A DNA stretch of 64,000 bases from Alteromonadales bacterium alter-6D02 (GCA_002835545.1 PIZK01000026.1:1-64000), one strand, 5' to 3'. Shown: positions 44,814 to 54,547, numbered from the stretch's first letter. The notes: generated by a model not told the origin, from the letters alone. Made by a program: numbers and translations.

Positions 44814-45233
44814 ATGTTGTATTTAGAGCACTTAAATTTAGTTGTACAAGATATACCCCGGGCATTGAAATTTTATCAAGCCGCTTTCCCGCATTGGCAG
44901 ATTCGTGGTGGTGGTGATAGTGAGTGGTATGGTACGCCAAGAAGTTGGGTTCACTTTGGTGATGATTATCAATACCTCACATTCAATGACAGTGGCACAG
45001 GTGAAAACCGCAACTTAATGAGTAATCAACTCGGCTTGTCACACTTTGCCTTCGTGACGAGCAGTCTTGACGCTATTGTGGCCAGGTTAAATGAAGCTGG
45101 TTTTGATATTGCCAAGCCTGGCGCGGAGGACCCTTACCGTAAGAATGTATATTTCGTTGATCCTGATGGCTATGAAGTAGAGTTTGTCGAATACCTAAGT
45201 GATATACCAAGTCAGCGTAATCTATATCAATAA
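44814..45233 (+). CDS. VOC (glyoxalase/bleomycin-resistance) fold protein
   Basis: The 139-residue single-domain protein of the vicinal oxygen chelate superfamily shows the strand-helix opening MLYLEHLNLVVQDIPRALKF, the central WYGTPRSWVHFGDDYQYL and SHFAFVTSSLDAIVARL. The end is RKNVYFVDPDGYEVEFVEYL with the conserved Glu. The His in LEHLNL and Glu in EVEFVE are candidates for metal binding. Start ATG 44814 follows AAAAAGGAGAACAAC and is better than ATG 44775. The substrate is not known; its position downstream of a SoxR-box promoter and the small ORF suggests a role in resistance to redox-cycling compounds or antibiotics. It lies 50 bases before the CPA2 antiporter gene. Confidence 0.85.
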   Translation: MLYLEHLNLVVQDIPRALKFYQAAFPHWQIRGGGDSEWYGTPRSWVHFGDDYQYLTFNDSGTGENRNLMSNQLGLSHFAFVTSSLDAIVARLNEAGFDIAKPGAEDPYRKNVYFVDPDGYEVEFVEYLSDIPSQRNLYQ

Positions 45234-45282
45234 TGCCTAGGTTAGTGACTCAAGAACAATCATAAGGCACTATTCTAATAAC

Positions 45283-46533
45283 ATGGGCTACTTGATGATC
45301 ACGGAGTTAATAAAAACAATGGAATTTGTGATAGCAACAGCAGGACCATCAACTGAGGTATTGTTAATCTTGGGGGCCTTGTTTCTTGTGGGCTTATTCG
45401 CTAATGAGTTAGGTAAAAAAACACATATCCCACGCGTGACACTTTTGCTGGTCGTTGGTGCAGCAGCTAGCCCTTATGGTTTGAATATCGTACCACAGGA
45501 AATTCAAGGCTGGTTTCCCTATATCAGCCAGATTGCACTCTGCATGGTGGGTTTTTTGCTTGGCGAACAGTTCGTTTATCGAACATTATTAAGATCGGGC
45601 AGAGTGATTTGGTTAATTACCATTTTCGAATCGCTTGGAACATCACTACTGGTCTTTATCGTGCTTTATTTGATTGGGGTGCCTTCTGTTATCGCTATTT
45701 TACTCGCTGGCATTGCTCCTGCGACTGCGCCCGCAGCGACGCTGGATGTGATTAAAGAAAGTAAGCTAAAGGGACTCTTACCTAATACATTGCTGCGCGT
45801 TGTTGCGATTGATGATGCATTTGGCATCATCATTTTTGCGTTATGTTTAGCTCTTGCTGGAATAGTTCATGGCTCAGCTGATTTATTGAATGATTTAAGT
45901 TTGGCTGCATGGGAGGTTTTAAGCTCGATCTTAATTGGCTGTATAATTGGCTGGCCCATGGCTAAGTTAACCGGCCGTCTATCCCCCGGAGAGCCGACAT
46001 TAATTGAAGCGTTGGGTTTTGTTTTATTAGGTGGAGGGCTCGCTCAATTAATTGGTGGTTCATACCTATTGTCTAGTATTGTACTTGGCGCAGTAGTGGC
46101 TAATGTTGCGACACATCACAAACGGCCATTTCATGCTATAGAAGGGATCAGTAGCCCATTATTAATTATTTTTTTCTTGATGGCGGGGTTTCAGTTTAAT
46201 GTTGAGGAGTTTTCATCGATTGGGTTTGTTGGTGGAGCTTACATTGTCGCGCGTTCAGTTGGATTAATCGTAGGCGGGTATTGTGGGGCTAGGCTTGCTA
46301 GCGCACCTAAAGTCGTGCAAAACCATATCGGCTGGTGTTTATTGCCTCAGGCTGGTATTGCACTTGGTTTAGCATTGATGGCGGCTGATCGTTATCCTGA
46401 GTATGCCACCTCCATTATTTCCCTGTTGGTTAGTACCACAATCGCTTTTGAGCTTTTTGGTCCTCTTGTTACTAAACTCACGTTGCTGCGAGCAGATAGA
46501 TTACAACGAACTGAAAAATCTAAAAATAAGTGA
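45283..46533 (+). CDS. CPA2-family cation:proton antiporter
   Basis: The 416-residue membrane protein has about 12-13 hydrophobic segments and fits the monovalent cation:proton antiporter-2 family. Recognisable parts are ANELGKKTHIPRVTLLLVVG, the unwound-helix region GIAPATAPAATLDVI and the functional Asp-pair-like RVVAIDDAFGIIIFALCLAL. Near the C-terminus, WCLLPQAGIALGLALMA is seen. No cytoplasmic TrkA-N domain follows. The start is uncertain (ATG 45283, 45295 or 45319), because only ATG 45319 has a GGAG, at a long spacing. It is co-directional with the VOC gene 50 bases upstream and may belong to the SoxR-driven transcript. Exchange of Na+ or K+ for H+ is the family activity; specificity is not known. 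Confidence 0.85.
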   Translation: MGYLMITELIKTMEFVIATAGPSTEVLLILGALFLVGLFANELGKKTHIPRVTLLLVVGAAASPYGLNIVPQEIQGWFPYISQIALCMVGFLLGEQFVYRTLLRSGRVIWLITIFESLGTSLLVFIVLYLIGVPSVIAILLAGIAPATAPAATLDVIKESKLKGLLPNTLLRVVAIDDAFGIIIFALCLALAGIVHGSADLLNDLSLAAWEVLSSILIGCIIGWPMAKLTGRLSPGEPTLIEALGFVLLGGGLAQLIGGSYLLSSIVLGAVVANVATHHKRPFHAIEGISSPLLIIFFLMAGFQFNVEEFSSIGFVGGAYIVARSVGLIVGGYCGARLASAPKVVQNHIGWCLLPQAGIALGLALMAADRYPEYATSIISLLVSTTIAFELFGPLVTKLTLLRADRLQRTEKSKNK

Positions 46534-46543
46534 AATAAGATGT

Positions 46544-48571
46544 TTACCAGATTTTTACGCGTTTCTCGGGCGCTAAATACATCCCGTCGCTGGTTTTAAT
46601 ATTAAAAGCGCGGTAAAACGCGTCTATATTTCGTGGAGTGCCTAACACGCGATAGTGACCTGGTGAATGAGGGCCAATCATCAGCTTTTGTCGTAATGCT
46701 TTTTCACTGTATTTCCTTCGCCATATTTGTGACCAACCGATAAATAAACGTTGCTCGCCTGTATAGCCATCGATGATTTTTGATGGTTGGCCATTGAGTG
46801 ATAAAGTGTAAGCTCGTGCCGCAATTGTTAGCCCGCCCAAATCGGCAATATTCTCACCGAGGGTTAATTCACCATCAATGCCCAGATCATCAAAGGGTTT
46901 AAAATTGGAATATTGTTGTGCTAGTTTTTTGGCTCGTGCATTAAATTGTTGTTTATCTTCAGGGGACCACCAATTGTTGAGGTTGCCGTCACCGTCATAT
47001 TTTGCACCTTGGTCATCAAAACCATGAATTAACTCATGGCCTATAATTGCACCAATCGCCCCATAGTTTATAGCGTCATCGGCATGAACATTAAAAAATG
47101 GCGGTTGTAAGATCGCGGCCGGAAAAACGATCTCATTACCGGCGGGGTTGTAATAGGCATTGACGCTTTGTGGTGTCATAAACCATTTATTTCGATCAAC
47201 CGGTTGCGTGAGCTCATCGAGCATTCGCTGATGTGATCGCATCATAATATTTTGATAATTTTGAACTAGGTTATTGGGTGTGATAACCAGAGTAGAGTGA
47301 TCTGGCCAATGATTCGGTGCAGCAATTTTATAACGAAACTTACTTAATTTTTTTTGTGCTGCTAATTTCGTCTTATCACTCATCCAATCGAGTTCGTTAA
47401 TACTTAACGAGAAGCCTTTGATGAGCATCTTTATCATTTCTCGCATTCGTGGCTTTAGTTGTGTGGAAACGTAGCTATTGACGTATTGTTTACCAATGAG
47501 CTCACCAAGGTGGTTATCAGTGAAGTCGAGCGCTTTCTTCCAACGAGGTCGTTGGGTTTTTACGCCAACTAAGACTTCTTGGTGGAAGCCAAAGTGTAAG
47601 TTAACCAAGTCTTTATTAAGTAAAGGGGCATAGTGGTCGATGAGCTTGAAGGTTAAGTAATCTCGCCAAGCATTTATTGAAAAGCTAAAAAAGGCCTTAC
47701 CAAAGGCGGCAACAAAACTTGGCTGAGAAACAATGATATACGGTTGATTTTGTACTTGAATATGCTCGGAAAATTGTTGCCAGCTGAAATCGCCAAATAA
47801 TTGATTTATTTCGCTGTGAAGAAATTTATTGTATTTGTTTGTTGCGCTTCGCGCCTCACTTCGGCTCCAATGGGCCTTGGCTAATACCTTTTCAATCGCT
47901 ATTACGTTACTGGCAGAATGGGAGGCGTTAGCGAAAGAGAACAAACGCTCAATATACATCCTGTAATGATGGCGAACCAATGAAATATCGGCTGTGCTAT
48001 CTAAGTAATAAGAGCGATCCGGTAAAGAAAGTCCTGATTGGTGAATATGTAAAGCGGTAGTAGCTGATGCTTTCGCATCTGCATTCACGTAATAGCCTAT
48101 TGGCATGTTAACACCTTGCAGGCTAAGTTTTGCCATTAGTTCGGTAATGCTTTGATAACTTTCAGCGGCATTTATTGCCTTGAGTTGAGAGGCCAGAGGG
48201 GTAATGCCTAGACGTTCAGCGCGCTTTTCGCCCATATAACTATTAAATAAATCCCCAATTTTTTGCTGCTCACTATCAAGTGGCTTCGTGGCTGCTTGTT
48301 TGATTATGTGTTTTAAGACAGCTTGGGTTTGGTCGGTTAATTGACTAAAAGCTCCATGACTAGATCGCTCTTGTGGGATGGTTACTGTGTTTAACCAGTG
48401 GCCATTAACAGCCTGATATAAGTCATCTTGGAGACGGACATTCGGGTCAAAATATCCCTGACCGATACCTGAGGTCGCTGAAAAGTAGAATGCGGATTTA
48501 GGCACGGATGAACAACCAATAACACTGTTAGTAAGTAAGATCATTAAGAACGTTAGCTTTAATAGCTTCAT
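46544..48571 (-). CDS. M13-family metallopeptidase lipoprotein (neprilysin/PepO-like)
   Basis: The 675-residue protein has a lipoprotein signal (lipobox VIGC) and a Peptidase M13 N-terminal domain beginning DPNVRLQDDLYQAVNGHWLN. The catalytic domain has the zinc motif HELIH (in GAIIGHELIHGFDDQGAKYD, about residue 512), the distal Glu in ENIADLGGLTIAARAY and VNAYYNPAGNEIVFPAAILQ. The C-terminal half (GTPRNIDAFYRAFNIK) closes the family fold. It is probably anchored in the outer membrane facing the periplasm and degrades oligopeptides. Length and motif order are typical, with no sign of decay. It converges with the antiporter gene 10 bases away. Confidence 0.95.
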   Translation of the reverse strand: MKLLKLTFLMILLTNSVIGCSSVPKSAFYFSATSGIGQGYFDPNVRLQDDLYQAVNGHWLNTVTIPQERSSHGAFSQLTDQTQAVLKHIIKQAATKPLDSEQQKIGDLFNSYMGEKRAERLGITPLASQLKAINAAESYQSITELMAKLSLQGVNMPIGYYVNADAKASATTALHIHQSGLSLPDRSYYLDSTADISLVRHHYRMYIERLFSFANASHSASNVIAIEKVLAKAHWSRSEARSATNKYNKFLHSEINQLFGDFSWQQFSEHIQVQNQPYIIVSQPSFVAAFGKAFFSFSINAWRDYLTFKLIDHYAPLLNKDLVNLHFGFHQEVLVGVKTQRPRWKKALDFTDNHLGELIGKQYVNSYVSTQLKPRMREMIKMLIKGFSLSINELDWMSDKTKLAAQKKLSKFRYKIAAPNHWPDHSTLVITPNNLVQNYQNIMMRSHQRMLDELTQPVDRNKWFMTPQSVNAYYNPAGNEIVFPAAILQPPFFNVHADDAINYGAIGAIIGHELIHGFDDQGAKYDGDGNLNNWWSPEDKQQFNARAKKLAQQYSNFKPFDDLGIDGELTLGENIADLGGLTIAARAYTLSLNGQPSKIIDGYTGEQRLFIGWSQIWRRKYSEKALRQKLMIGPHSPGHYRVLGTPRNIDAFYRAFNIKTSDGMYLAPEKRVKIW

Positions 48572-48796
48572 GACTCTACCTCCAGCGGTATTTTAATAGC
48601 TACGAACAGGTTTACTTATTCATATCATAGTTAAGTATGATCTGCACTATCAATAACCACACGTTTAAATTAGTGATTACTATAATTTTTATTGTAATGT
48701 GAGTGACTTATAAGCAGTATATTTCTTATTATAAGCATAAAGTGTTATGAGTCGGCCATGGGGCCATTGATTTTATTGTTACACGTTGAGGGAGTT

Positions 48797-50002
48797 ATGA
48801 AATTGATAAGGGCAGTAAGTATTGTGATGATCGTATTATTAAGTGCGGTGCTATGGCAATGGCAGAAAATAAGCCAAGTTTACTATGCTGCTACACTGTT
48901 TTGGCCACACAGTATTGTTGATAATTTTTCCAATATGGATAGAGCGTTTAACTCAGTGAAATTACAGCAGCATCAAGCAAAGCCTTGGGTATATGAGTTT
49001 GAGGAAATCGCTTCCAATTACCAGTTTAGAGAGAGTGAACGATCGGTTAATGAATTTCTAGAGCGCAGTAATACCACCGCACTGATCGTCTTTCATCAAG
49101 GTAAAATTCGGTTTGAGCAATATTACCTTGGCACGACAGCTAACGACCGGCGAATATCTTGGTCAATGGCAAAGTCTTATCTTTCAGCCTTGTTCGGTAT
49201 TGCCGTTGCCGAGGGGCATATTCGATCGATAAATCAGCCTGTGACAGATTATGTACCCAGCTTACTCGGCACTGGTTATCAAGACGTTACGATAAAACAA
49301 GTACTGCAAATGTCGAGTGGAGTGGCGTTCAATGAAGATTATGGTGATTTCTTCTCGGATATCAATCGATTTGGACGAACGATTGCGTTCGGTGGAACCT
49401 TTGACGACTTTGCAACTACGCTAGACAATGAAAGAGTACCGGGTACATATATGCATTATGTGTCAATTGATACTCATGTTTTGGGTATGGTGTTGCGCGC
49501 AGCTACGGGACAAACGTATCTCGATTATTTTGAACAAAAGTTATGGTCAAAGCTCGGTAGTGAATCAAACGCCTATTATGTGGCTGATGATACTGGAGAG
49601 CCAATGGTACTTGGAGGCTTAAATATGATGTCTCGTGATTATTTACGTCTAGGCGTTGCCTTTTTGAACAACGGAAAAATACAGGGTGAGCAAGTGATAC
49701 CCGTACAGTGGATTCAAGCTTCAACAATCCCTGATGCCGCGTATTTAATGCCAGGGAAACGGGAAAACTCAGATCATGTATTCGGTTACGGTTATCAATG
49801 GTGGGTACCTGAGGAGAGTGAGGGGGAGTTTTTTGCTTGGGGGATCTACGGACAGTTTATCTATATAAATCAGAACTTAGATACTGTAATAGTTAAGAAC
49901 TCTGCAAACACGCAATTTATGGATAATGATTTTAATGATCCTTATGAAACCATTGAGATGTTTCGAGGCATTGCCAGAGATATAAGCAAAGGTAAAAAGT
50001 AG
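48797..50002 (+). CDS. Serine hydrolase of the beta-lactamase/AmpC superfamily
   Basis: The protein of about 401 residues has an N-terminal transmembrane or signal-anchor segment (VSIVMIVLLSAVLWQW). The SxxK motif follows as Ser-Met-Ala-Lys in ISWSMAKSYLSALFG (near residue 120), and the Tyr motif as HYVSIDTHVLGMVL. A C-terminal GIYGQFIYINQNLDTVIV carries a KTG-like position. Families of this kind include esterases, D-aminopeptidases and class C-like lactamases; which applies here is not known. ATG 48797 has a GAGGGAG site, while the frame from 48758 adds a poor N-terminus. A direct repeat TTATAAGCA (48708-48716 and 48729-48737), spaced by 21 bases, lies upstream. It is immediately upstream of a BlaI/BlaR1-like pair. 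Confidence 0.85.
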   Translation: MKLIRAVSIVMIVLLSAVLWQWQKISQVYYAATLFWPHSIVDNFSNMDRAFNSVKLQQHQAKPWVYEFEEIASNYQFRESERSVNEFLERSNTTALIVFHQGKIRFEQYYLGTTANDRRISWSMAKSYLSALFGIAVAEGHIRSINQPVTDYVPSLLGTGYQDVTIKQVLQMSSGVAFNEDYGDFFSDINRFGRTIAFGGTFDDFATTLDNERVPGTYMHYVSIDTHVLGMVLRAATGQTYLDYFEQKLWSKLGSESNAYYVADDTGEPMVLGGLNMMSRDYLRLGVAFLNNGKIQGEQVIPVQWIQASTIPDAAYLMPGKRENSDHVFGYGYQWWVPEESEGEFFAWGIYGQFIYINQNLDTVIVKNSANTQFMDNDFNDPYETIEMFRGIARDISKGKK

Positions 50003-50014
50003 TTGCATTGGATA

Positions 50015-50055
50015 ATTACGTATGTAATTCTTTTGGGAAACATTACGGGTGTAAT
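50015..50055 (+). promoter_or_regulatory. Two BlaI-type operator half-site palindromes
   Basis: ATTACGTATGTAAT (50015-50028) and ATTACGGGTGTAAT (50042-50055) are two palindromes ATTAC-N4-GTAAT whose starts are 27 bases apart. They lie just upstream of the BlaI-family gene (ATG 50064). They are the expected kind of target for a winged-helix repressor dimer pair and suggest autoregulation. The core is similar, but not identical, to the TACA/TGTA box of known family members. Confidence 0.6.
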
Positions 50056-50063
50056 TTATATTC

Positions 50064-50438
50064 ATGAACGAGATATCAAAAACAGAATTTGAAGTATTAG
50101 ATGCGTTATGGCAAGGCTACCCTGCCTCTGCGCAACAAATAATAGAACGTCTTAATCAGCACAAGCCTTGGCATGAAAAAACGGTGAAGACTTTGTTAAA
50201 CCGTTTGGTAAAGAAGCAAGCGATCGGTTTTGAAAAGCAACAACGTAGCTATTACTACTCGCCATTGTTTGAGCGTGATAGCTATGTACTTGAAGAAAGC
50301 AAAAGCTTACTAGCGAGGATGTTCAGTGGCAAGCTTGCACCAATGGTGTCTAACTTTGCAAAGAGCGATGAATTATCGCAACAGGATATTGATGAACTAA
50401 AAGCGTTGATTAAAGACTGGGAGCAAGATAATGGCTGA
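50064..50438 (+). CDS. BlaI/MecI/CopY-family transcriptional repressor
   Basis: The 124-residue winged-helix repressor has the family start EISKTEFEVLDALWQGYPAS and the recognition-helix region KPWHEKTVKTLLNRLVKKQA. The wing FEKQQRSYYYSPLFERD and a C-terminal helical dimerisation part follow. BlaI-type repressors are cleaved or released through an M56 BlaR1 protease, and the gene for such a protein follows with an 8-base overlap. The ATG at 50064 lacks a clear ribosome-binding site, because the second operator runs to 50055, so a leaderless or weakly initiated mRNA is possible. It probably represses its own operon and perhaps the serine hydrolase gene. Confidence 0.9.
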   Translation: MNEISKTEFEVLDALWQGYPASAQQIIERLNQHKPWHEKTVKTLLNRLVKKQAIGFEKQQRSYYYSPLFERDSYVLEESKSLLARMFSGKLAPMVSNFAKSDELSQQDIDELKALIKDWEQDNG

Positions 50439-51663
50439 ATGGGTAATTGCTCAGCAATGGCTCATTTGCTTAATTGTCGTAGGTTTGTTGCTAAGCGAGT
50501 ATAAATTCAGTCGTTATTTAGGAGGGAAGTTAACCTACCTATTATGGCTTGCGCTGCCAATCAGTCTGATTATTTATAATTTACCACAACACCTTGTTGT
50601 TCCTAGTTCATTAACGATTAGTCACTATGTTATTACGATGAATGAACAAGTGATATTACTGAGCAGTCTTATTTCGTGGTCCGAAGTTTGGATTATAGGT
50701 GTGGTTTTAACATTATTTTTTAGTGTATATTCAAAAGAACATCGTTTAATTATACATTCGTTGCGACCTATTGATTCGCAAAGTCTTCCTGGTGATATTC
50801 CAAGTGAACTGACTGTTTTTACCAGTAAGCGTGTCAGTAGCCCAGTGTTAACTGGAATATTCAATTGCAAAATGATCTTACCAGCTGACTATCAACAGCT
50901 TTACTCGACACAACAACTCCGTTTAATCATCGAACATGAACTGTGTCATTATGCACGTCGAGATAACCTTTGTAATTTTGTTGCGGTTGCCTTTTTAAGC
51001 TGTTGCTGGTTTAACCCTATTGCATGGCTTGGTTATAAAGGCTTCCGCCGGAGTCAAGAGATGGCTTGTGACAGCCAGGTTTTAGCTAGTCATGGTAATG
51101 AACAGCGTATTGCTTATGCAAAGGCACTCTTATTTTGTGCTGAGCACCATAGGTATAAGTTATCTATCCATTCTAACTATGCGCAAAAAAACACTATGTT
51201 TGAGCGTATTAATTTATTAAAAGATTACAAACTTGTTAATCGGCGTGCGCAATTAATCGCGGTTGTTACTACGAGCCTTGTCCTTAGCGGTGTGGCTGTC
51301 GCAGCAGCCTTGCCCGAGCCGCCAGCGTCGATGATTAAAGTGGAACAGGCACAGCCAACTGTTCGTATTGAACCACGTTACCCGGTACAAGCTGCGAGAG
51401 ATGGTATTGAAGGTTCTGTGGTCTTAAAGTTTGATATTACTCAATCTGGTGACGTGAAAAACATCATCGTGGTTAAATCTGTTCCAGAAAATGTTTTTGA
51501 TAAAGAAGCGCGCCGCGCACTTAAAAAATGGAAATACAAATCACTTTCATCGGGTTCTGGTAGTCGGGGACACTATGTTCAGTTAGATTTCTTATTAAGT
51601 AAAACATCGGCTAACTTTAAGTCGTTACTTGGTGATATCGAACGATTGAAGGTTGTTCAATAA
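50431..51663 (+). CDS. BlaR1-like M56 peptidase with C-terminal TonB domain
   Basis: The 410-residue protein has an N-terminal half of about four transmembrane helices and an embedded M56 zinc protease. Its zinc motif is HELCH in LIIEHELCHYARRDN (near residue 170), followed by CWFNPIAWLGYKGFRRSQEM with the conserved Glu-Met-Ala-Cys-Asp. The C-terminal part (about 300-400) is a TonB-like domain (IEPRYPVQAARDGIEGSVVL, then DKEARRALKKWKY) in place of a penicillin-binding sensor. Such M56-TonB fusions are common in Alteromonadales. The repressor gene just upstream overlaps by 8 bases, so the two form a regulatory pair that may respond to envelope stress. The inducer is not known. A bidirectional terminator follows. 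Confidence 0.9.
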   Translation: MAEWVIAQQWLICLIVVGLLLSEYKFSRYLGGKLTYLLWLALPISLIIYNLPQHLVVPSSLTISHYVITMNEQVILLSSLISWSEVWIIGVVLTLFFSVYSKEHRLIIHSLRPIDSQSLPGDIPSELTVFTSKRVSSPVLTGIFNCKMILPADYQQLYSTQQLRLIIEHELCHYARRDNLCNFVAVAFLSCCWFNPIAWLGYKGFRRSQEMACDSQVLASHGNEQRIAYAKALLFCAEHHRYKLSIHSNYAQKNTMFERINLLKDYKLVNRRAQLIAVVTTSLVLSGVAVAAALPEPPASMIKVEQAQPTVRIEPRYPVQAARDGIEGSVVLKFDITQSGDVKNIIVVKSVPENVFDKEARRALKKWKYKSLSSGSGSRGHYVQLDFLLSKTSANFKSLLGDIERLKVVQ

Positions 51664-51684
51664 AAGCGGTGATTTTTGCCGATA

Positions 51685-51723
51685 AAAAAATACCAACTAG
51701 CGCTAGCTCAGTTGGTATTTTTT
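51685..51723. terminator. Bidirectional terminator between M56 gene and nagB
   Basis: AAAAAATACCAACT pairs with AGTTGGTATTTTTT around an 11-base loop. Tracts of A on one side and T on the other allow it to end both the plus-strand M56 gene and the minus-strand nagB. Confidence 0.88.
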
Positions 51724-51761
51724 GTTGTGATATGGGTAGCGAAGTAATCTACCTAACCAGC

Positions 51762-52568
51762 TTAGTAATTGTGGTATAAACCGTATTGTTGGTTTAATTT
51801 GTTGTTTTGCTTATCAGCCCACTGATAATAGCCTTTATCTTCTAACTTGCTTGCCGCAGCTTTATCTAAAATAACAATCGCATTTTCATGCATTTGTAGT
51901 GCAGAAGCAGGACACATTGCGCTTAATGCACCTGTTACCATATCATTAACTGCATCAGCTTTATTTTCACCTGTCGCCATTAGTAACACATAGCGGCTGT
52001 CCATGATAGTTCCGATACCCATCGTCATTGCCATGTCAGGTTGATGCTCATCTGCTTTAAATAAACGACTATTATCTTTAATCGTTTGTTCTGTTAGCGT
52101 TTTAATACGCGTTTTAGATACTAAGCTAGAAGTTGGTTCGTTAAAACCAATATGACCATTCGCACCAATACCTAAGATCTGTAGATCGATACCGCCGGCA
52201 TCTTTAATCGCCTGCTCGTAATTTAAACCTTGCTCACGAGGGTTTTGCTCAGAAGTACAGGTTGGTAGATGAGTGTTTGCAACGTCGATATCCACATGAG
52301 AAAACAAGTTGTCATTCATAAAAGAACGGTAACTTTGCGGATTAGCAGGGTCGATATTGTGGTACTCATCAAGATTAAAACTAGATACATTTTTAAAGCT
52401 TAAGCCTTGCTCGTTGTGACGCTCTACTAGTTTTTTGTATAAGCTAATTGGAGTACTTCCGGTAGCTAAGCCTAATACTGGATTGGTTTTGTTCTCAACT
52501 AACTCGCTAACCCATTGTGCTGCATGTTCTGCAACTTGCTCAGCGTCATCAAAAATAATAACTTGCAT
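51762..52568 (-). CDS. nagB: Glucosamine-6-phosphate deaminase
   Basis: The 268-residue hexameric enzyme converts glucosamine-6-P to fructose-6-P and ammonia. The start MQVIIFDDAEQVAEHAAQWV, the GLATGSTPISLYKKLVE phosphate loop and the active-site motif FNLDEYHNIDPANPQSYRSF are family hallmarks. ILGIGANGHIGFNEPTSSL carries the conserved catalytic-site His. The length is typical of NagB (266 in E. coli). It is a single-gene unit here with no nagA, nagC or nagE near it, so it is not the usual nag operon. It lies between two terminators. Its start at 52568 is the first ATG of the frame. Confidence 0.97.
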   Translation of the reverse strand: MQVIIFDDAEQVAEHAAQWVSELVENKTNPVLGLATGSTPISLYKKLVERHNEQGLSFKNVSSFNLDEYHNIDPANPQSYRSFMNDNLFSHVDIDVANTHLPTCTSEQNPREQGLNYEQAIKDAGGIDLQILGIGANGHIGFNEPTSSLVSKTRIKTLTEQTIKDNSRLFKADEHQPDMAMTMGIGTIMDSRYVLLMATGENKADAVNDMVTGALSAMCPASALQMHENAIVILDKAAASKLEDKGYYQWADKQNNKLNQQYGLYHNY

Positions 52569-52753
52569 TGATTACTCCATAATGTTTATAAATTACACGT
52601 TTTGTTCATTATACGTTAATTAATTACAAAAAATCATTTTTTTAAGCGCTAAAACAAAGAAAATTAGTCAAGGTTTTAGTGTTAATGTGATTTTATTATG
52701 AAGGCATGTAATTTTATTACTTGGTGCTGAGGTTTTCATTACTCGATAACAAA

Positions 52754-52783
52754 AAGCCATAACCTAGGTCTAGGTTATGGCTT
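52754..52783 (-). terminator. Terminator of the ABC-F gene
   Basis: A perfect 14-bp stem (AAGCCATAACCTAG/CTAGGTTATGGCTT) closes a 2-base loop. On the minus strand it runs into TTTTTG, 39 bases past the stop of the ABC-F gene. The upstream 250-base gap holds nothing else but the nagB promoter region. Confidence 0.85.
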
Positions 52784-52821
52784 AGCTGTAATATTAACGG
52801 TGAGGACAGGGACGCTGGTTG

Positions 52822-54417
52822 TTATTTCTCTGCTTCTTTTGCTTTTAAGAGCTCATCATAAGTACCACGGAAGTCATTAATACCTTGTGGAGTGATCTCT
52901 AAAATACGCGTTGCTAGTGATGAAACAAACTCGCGGTCATGACTGACGAAGAATAGTGTTCCCTCGTAATTTTCTAACGCTAAGTTTACTGATTCGATAG
53001 ATTCCATATCTAAGTGATTAGTTGGTTCATCCATTAATAATACATTGGGTTTTTGCATCATTAATTTACCAAATAACATGCGGCCTTGTTCACCACCTGA
53101 GATCACTTTAACTGATTTTCCGATATCATTTTGCGAGAATAAAAGACGACCTAAGATGCCGCGTACCGATTGCTCATCGTCACCTGGTTGCATCCATTGT
53201 GCCATCCAATCAAATAACGTTAGGTCACTTTCAAACTCACTTGAGTGATCCTGTGCGTAATAACCAATATTTGCATTTTCAGACCAAGCAACAGTTCCGT
53301 TATCCTGTTCTAAATCACGTTGCAAGATACGAATTAAGCTGGTTTTACCTGCACCATTTTGGCCAATGATTGCGATACGTTCACCGACTTCTGTGATCAT
53401 ATCGAAGTTATCAAATAAGGTTTGCTCGTCAAATGCTTTACTTAAGCCTTCAACCGTAACGGCATTACGATAGAGTTGCTTTTCTTGCTCAAAGCGAATG
53501 AATGGGCTTATGCGGCTTGATGCTTTTACTTCTGCTAATTGAATTTTATCGATTTGCTTAGCGCGTGAAGTTGCTTGCTTTGCCTTTGATGCATTGGCTG
53601 AGAAACGACTGACGAAAGACTGTAGTTCAGCTATTTGAGCTTTTTTCTTAGCGTTATCTGACATTAACTGCTCTCTTGCTTGAGTTGCAGCAGTCATATA
53701 CTCGTCGTAATTGCCTGGGAATACGGCTAGTTCACCATAGTCTAAATCAGCCATGTGGGTACAGACTGAATTTAAGAAGTGACGGTCATGCGAAATAATA
53801 ACCATAGTCGATTTACGTTCATTTAAGATATCTTCTAACCATTTGATTGTATCGATATCCAAGTTATTGGTTGGCTCGTCCAGTAATAGAATATCTGGAT
53901 CTGAGAATAACGCTTGTGCTAGCAACACACGGAGTTTCCAACCTGGAGCAACTTCTGACATAGGGCCGTAATGTAATTCTTGTTCAATACCTACGCCCAA
54001 TAATAGCTCTCCTGCGCGAGCTTCTGCGCTATAACCATCCATTTCAGCAAATTGAGTTTCTAGGTCCGCTACGCGCATACCATCTTCTTCACTCATTTCT
54101 GGGTCGGCATAAATGCGGTCACGCTCTTCTTTTACCGCCCACATTTCTTTGTGACCCATAATCACTGTATCAATCACATTATATTGTTCAAATGCGAATT
54201 GATCCTGATGCAACTTACCGATGCGCTCATCGGTATCAACTGAAACATTCCCTGAACTTGGCGTTAAATCACCAGTCAGGATCTTCATGAATGTAGATTT
54301 ACCACAGCCATTAGCACCGATAAGGCCGTAACGATTACCGTTACCAAATTTTACCGAAATATTTTCAAACAATGGCTTAGCGCCAAATTGCATTGTTATG
54401 TTTGCTGTAGTAATCAA
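52822..54417 (-). CDS. ybiT: ABC-F family ATPase YbiT
   Basis: The 531-residue cytoplasmic protein has two ABC domains and no membrane segment. Each has a Walker A ([17 protein letters not shown] near residue 32; [16 protein letters not shown] near residue 347). Signature motifs are [15 protein letters not shown] and [15 protein letters not shown], and Walker B regions are [11 protein letters not shown] and [11 protein letters not shown]. The linker between domains is Lys/Ala-rich ([17 protein letters not shown]). Sequence order and length are close to E. coli YbiT (530 residues), an ABC-F factor that acts on the ribosome. It is a single gene with its own terminator. Confidence 0.95.
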   Translation of the reverse strand: MITTANITMQFGAKPLFENISVKFGNGNRYGLIGANGCGKSTFMKILTGDLTPSSGNVSVDTDERIGKLHQDQFAFEQYNVIDTVIMGHKEMWAVKEERDRIYADPEMSEEDGMRVADLETQFAEMDGYSAEARAGELLLGVGIEQELHYGPMSEVAPGWKLRVLLAQALFSDPDILLLDEPTNNLDIDTIKWLEDILNERKSTMVIISHDRHFLNSVCTHMADLDYGELAVFPGNYDEYMTAATQAREQLMSDNAKKKAQIAELQSFVSRFSANASKAKQATSRAKQIDKIQLAEVKASSRISPFIRFEQEKQLYRNAVTVEGLSKAFDEQTLFDNFDMITEVGERIAIIGQNGAGKTSLIRILQRDLEQDNGTVAWSENANIGYYAQDHSSEFESDLTLFDWMAQWMQPGDDEQSVRGILGRLLFSQNDIGKSVKVISGGEQGRMLFGKLMMQKPNVLLMDEPTNHLDMESIESVNLALENYEGTLFFVSHDREFVSSLATRILEITPQGINDFRGTYDELLKAKEAEK

Positions 54418-54547
54418 AGCGAAGCTCTCTTATGTGATTCAGTTAACTATCAAAGTTTCGCCTATGGTAATAATAACCATCACACAGGCAAAAATGGGGG
54501 CATATTTTACCCTGAGAGGCGCTTAAATACCATCTTTTAAAAGGCTG

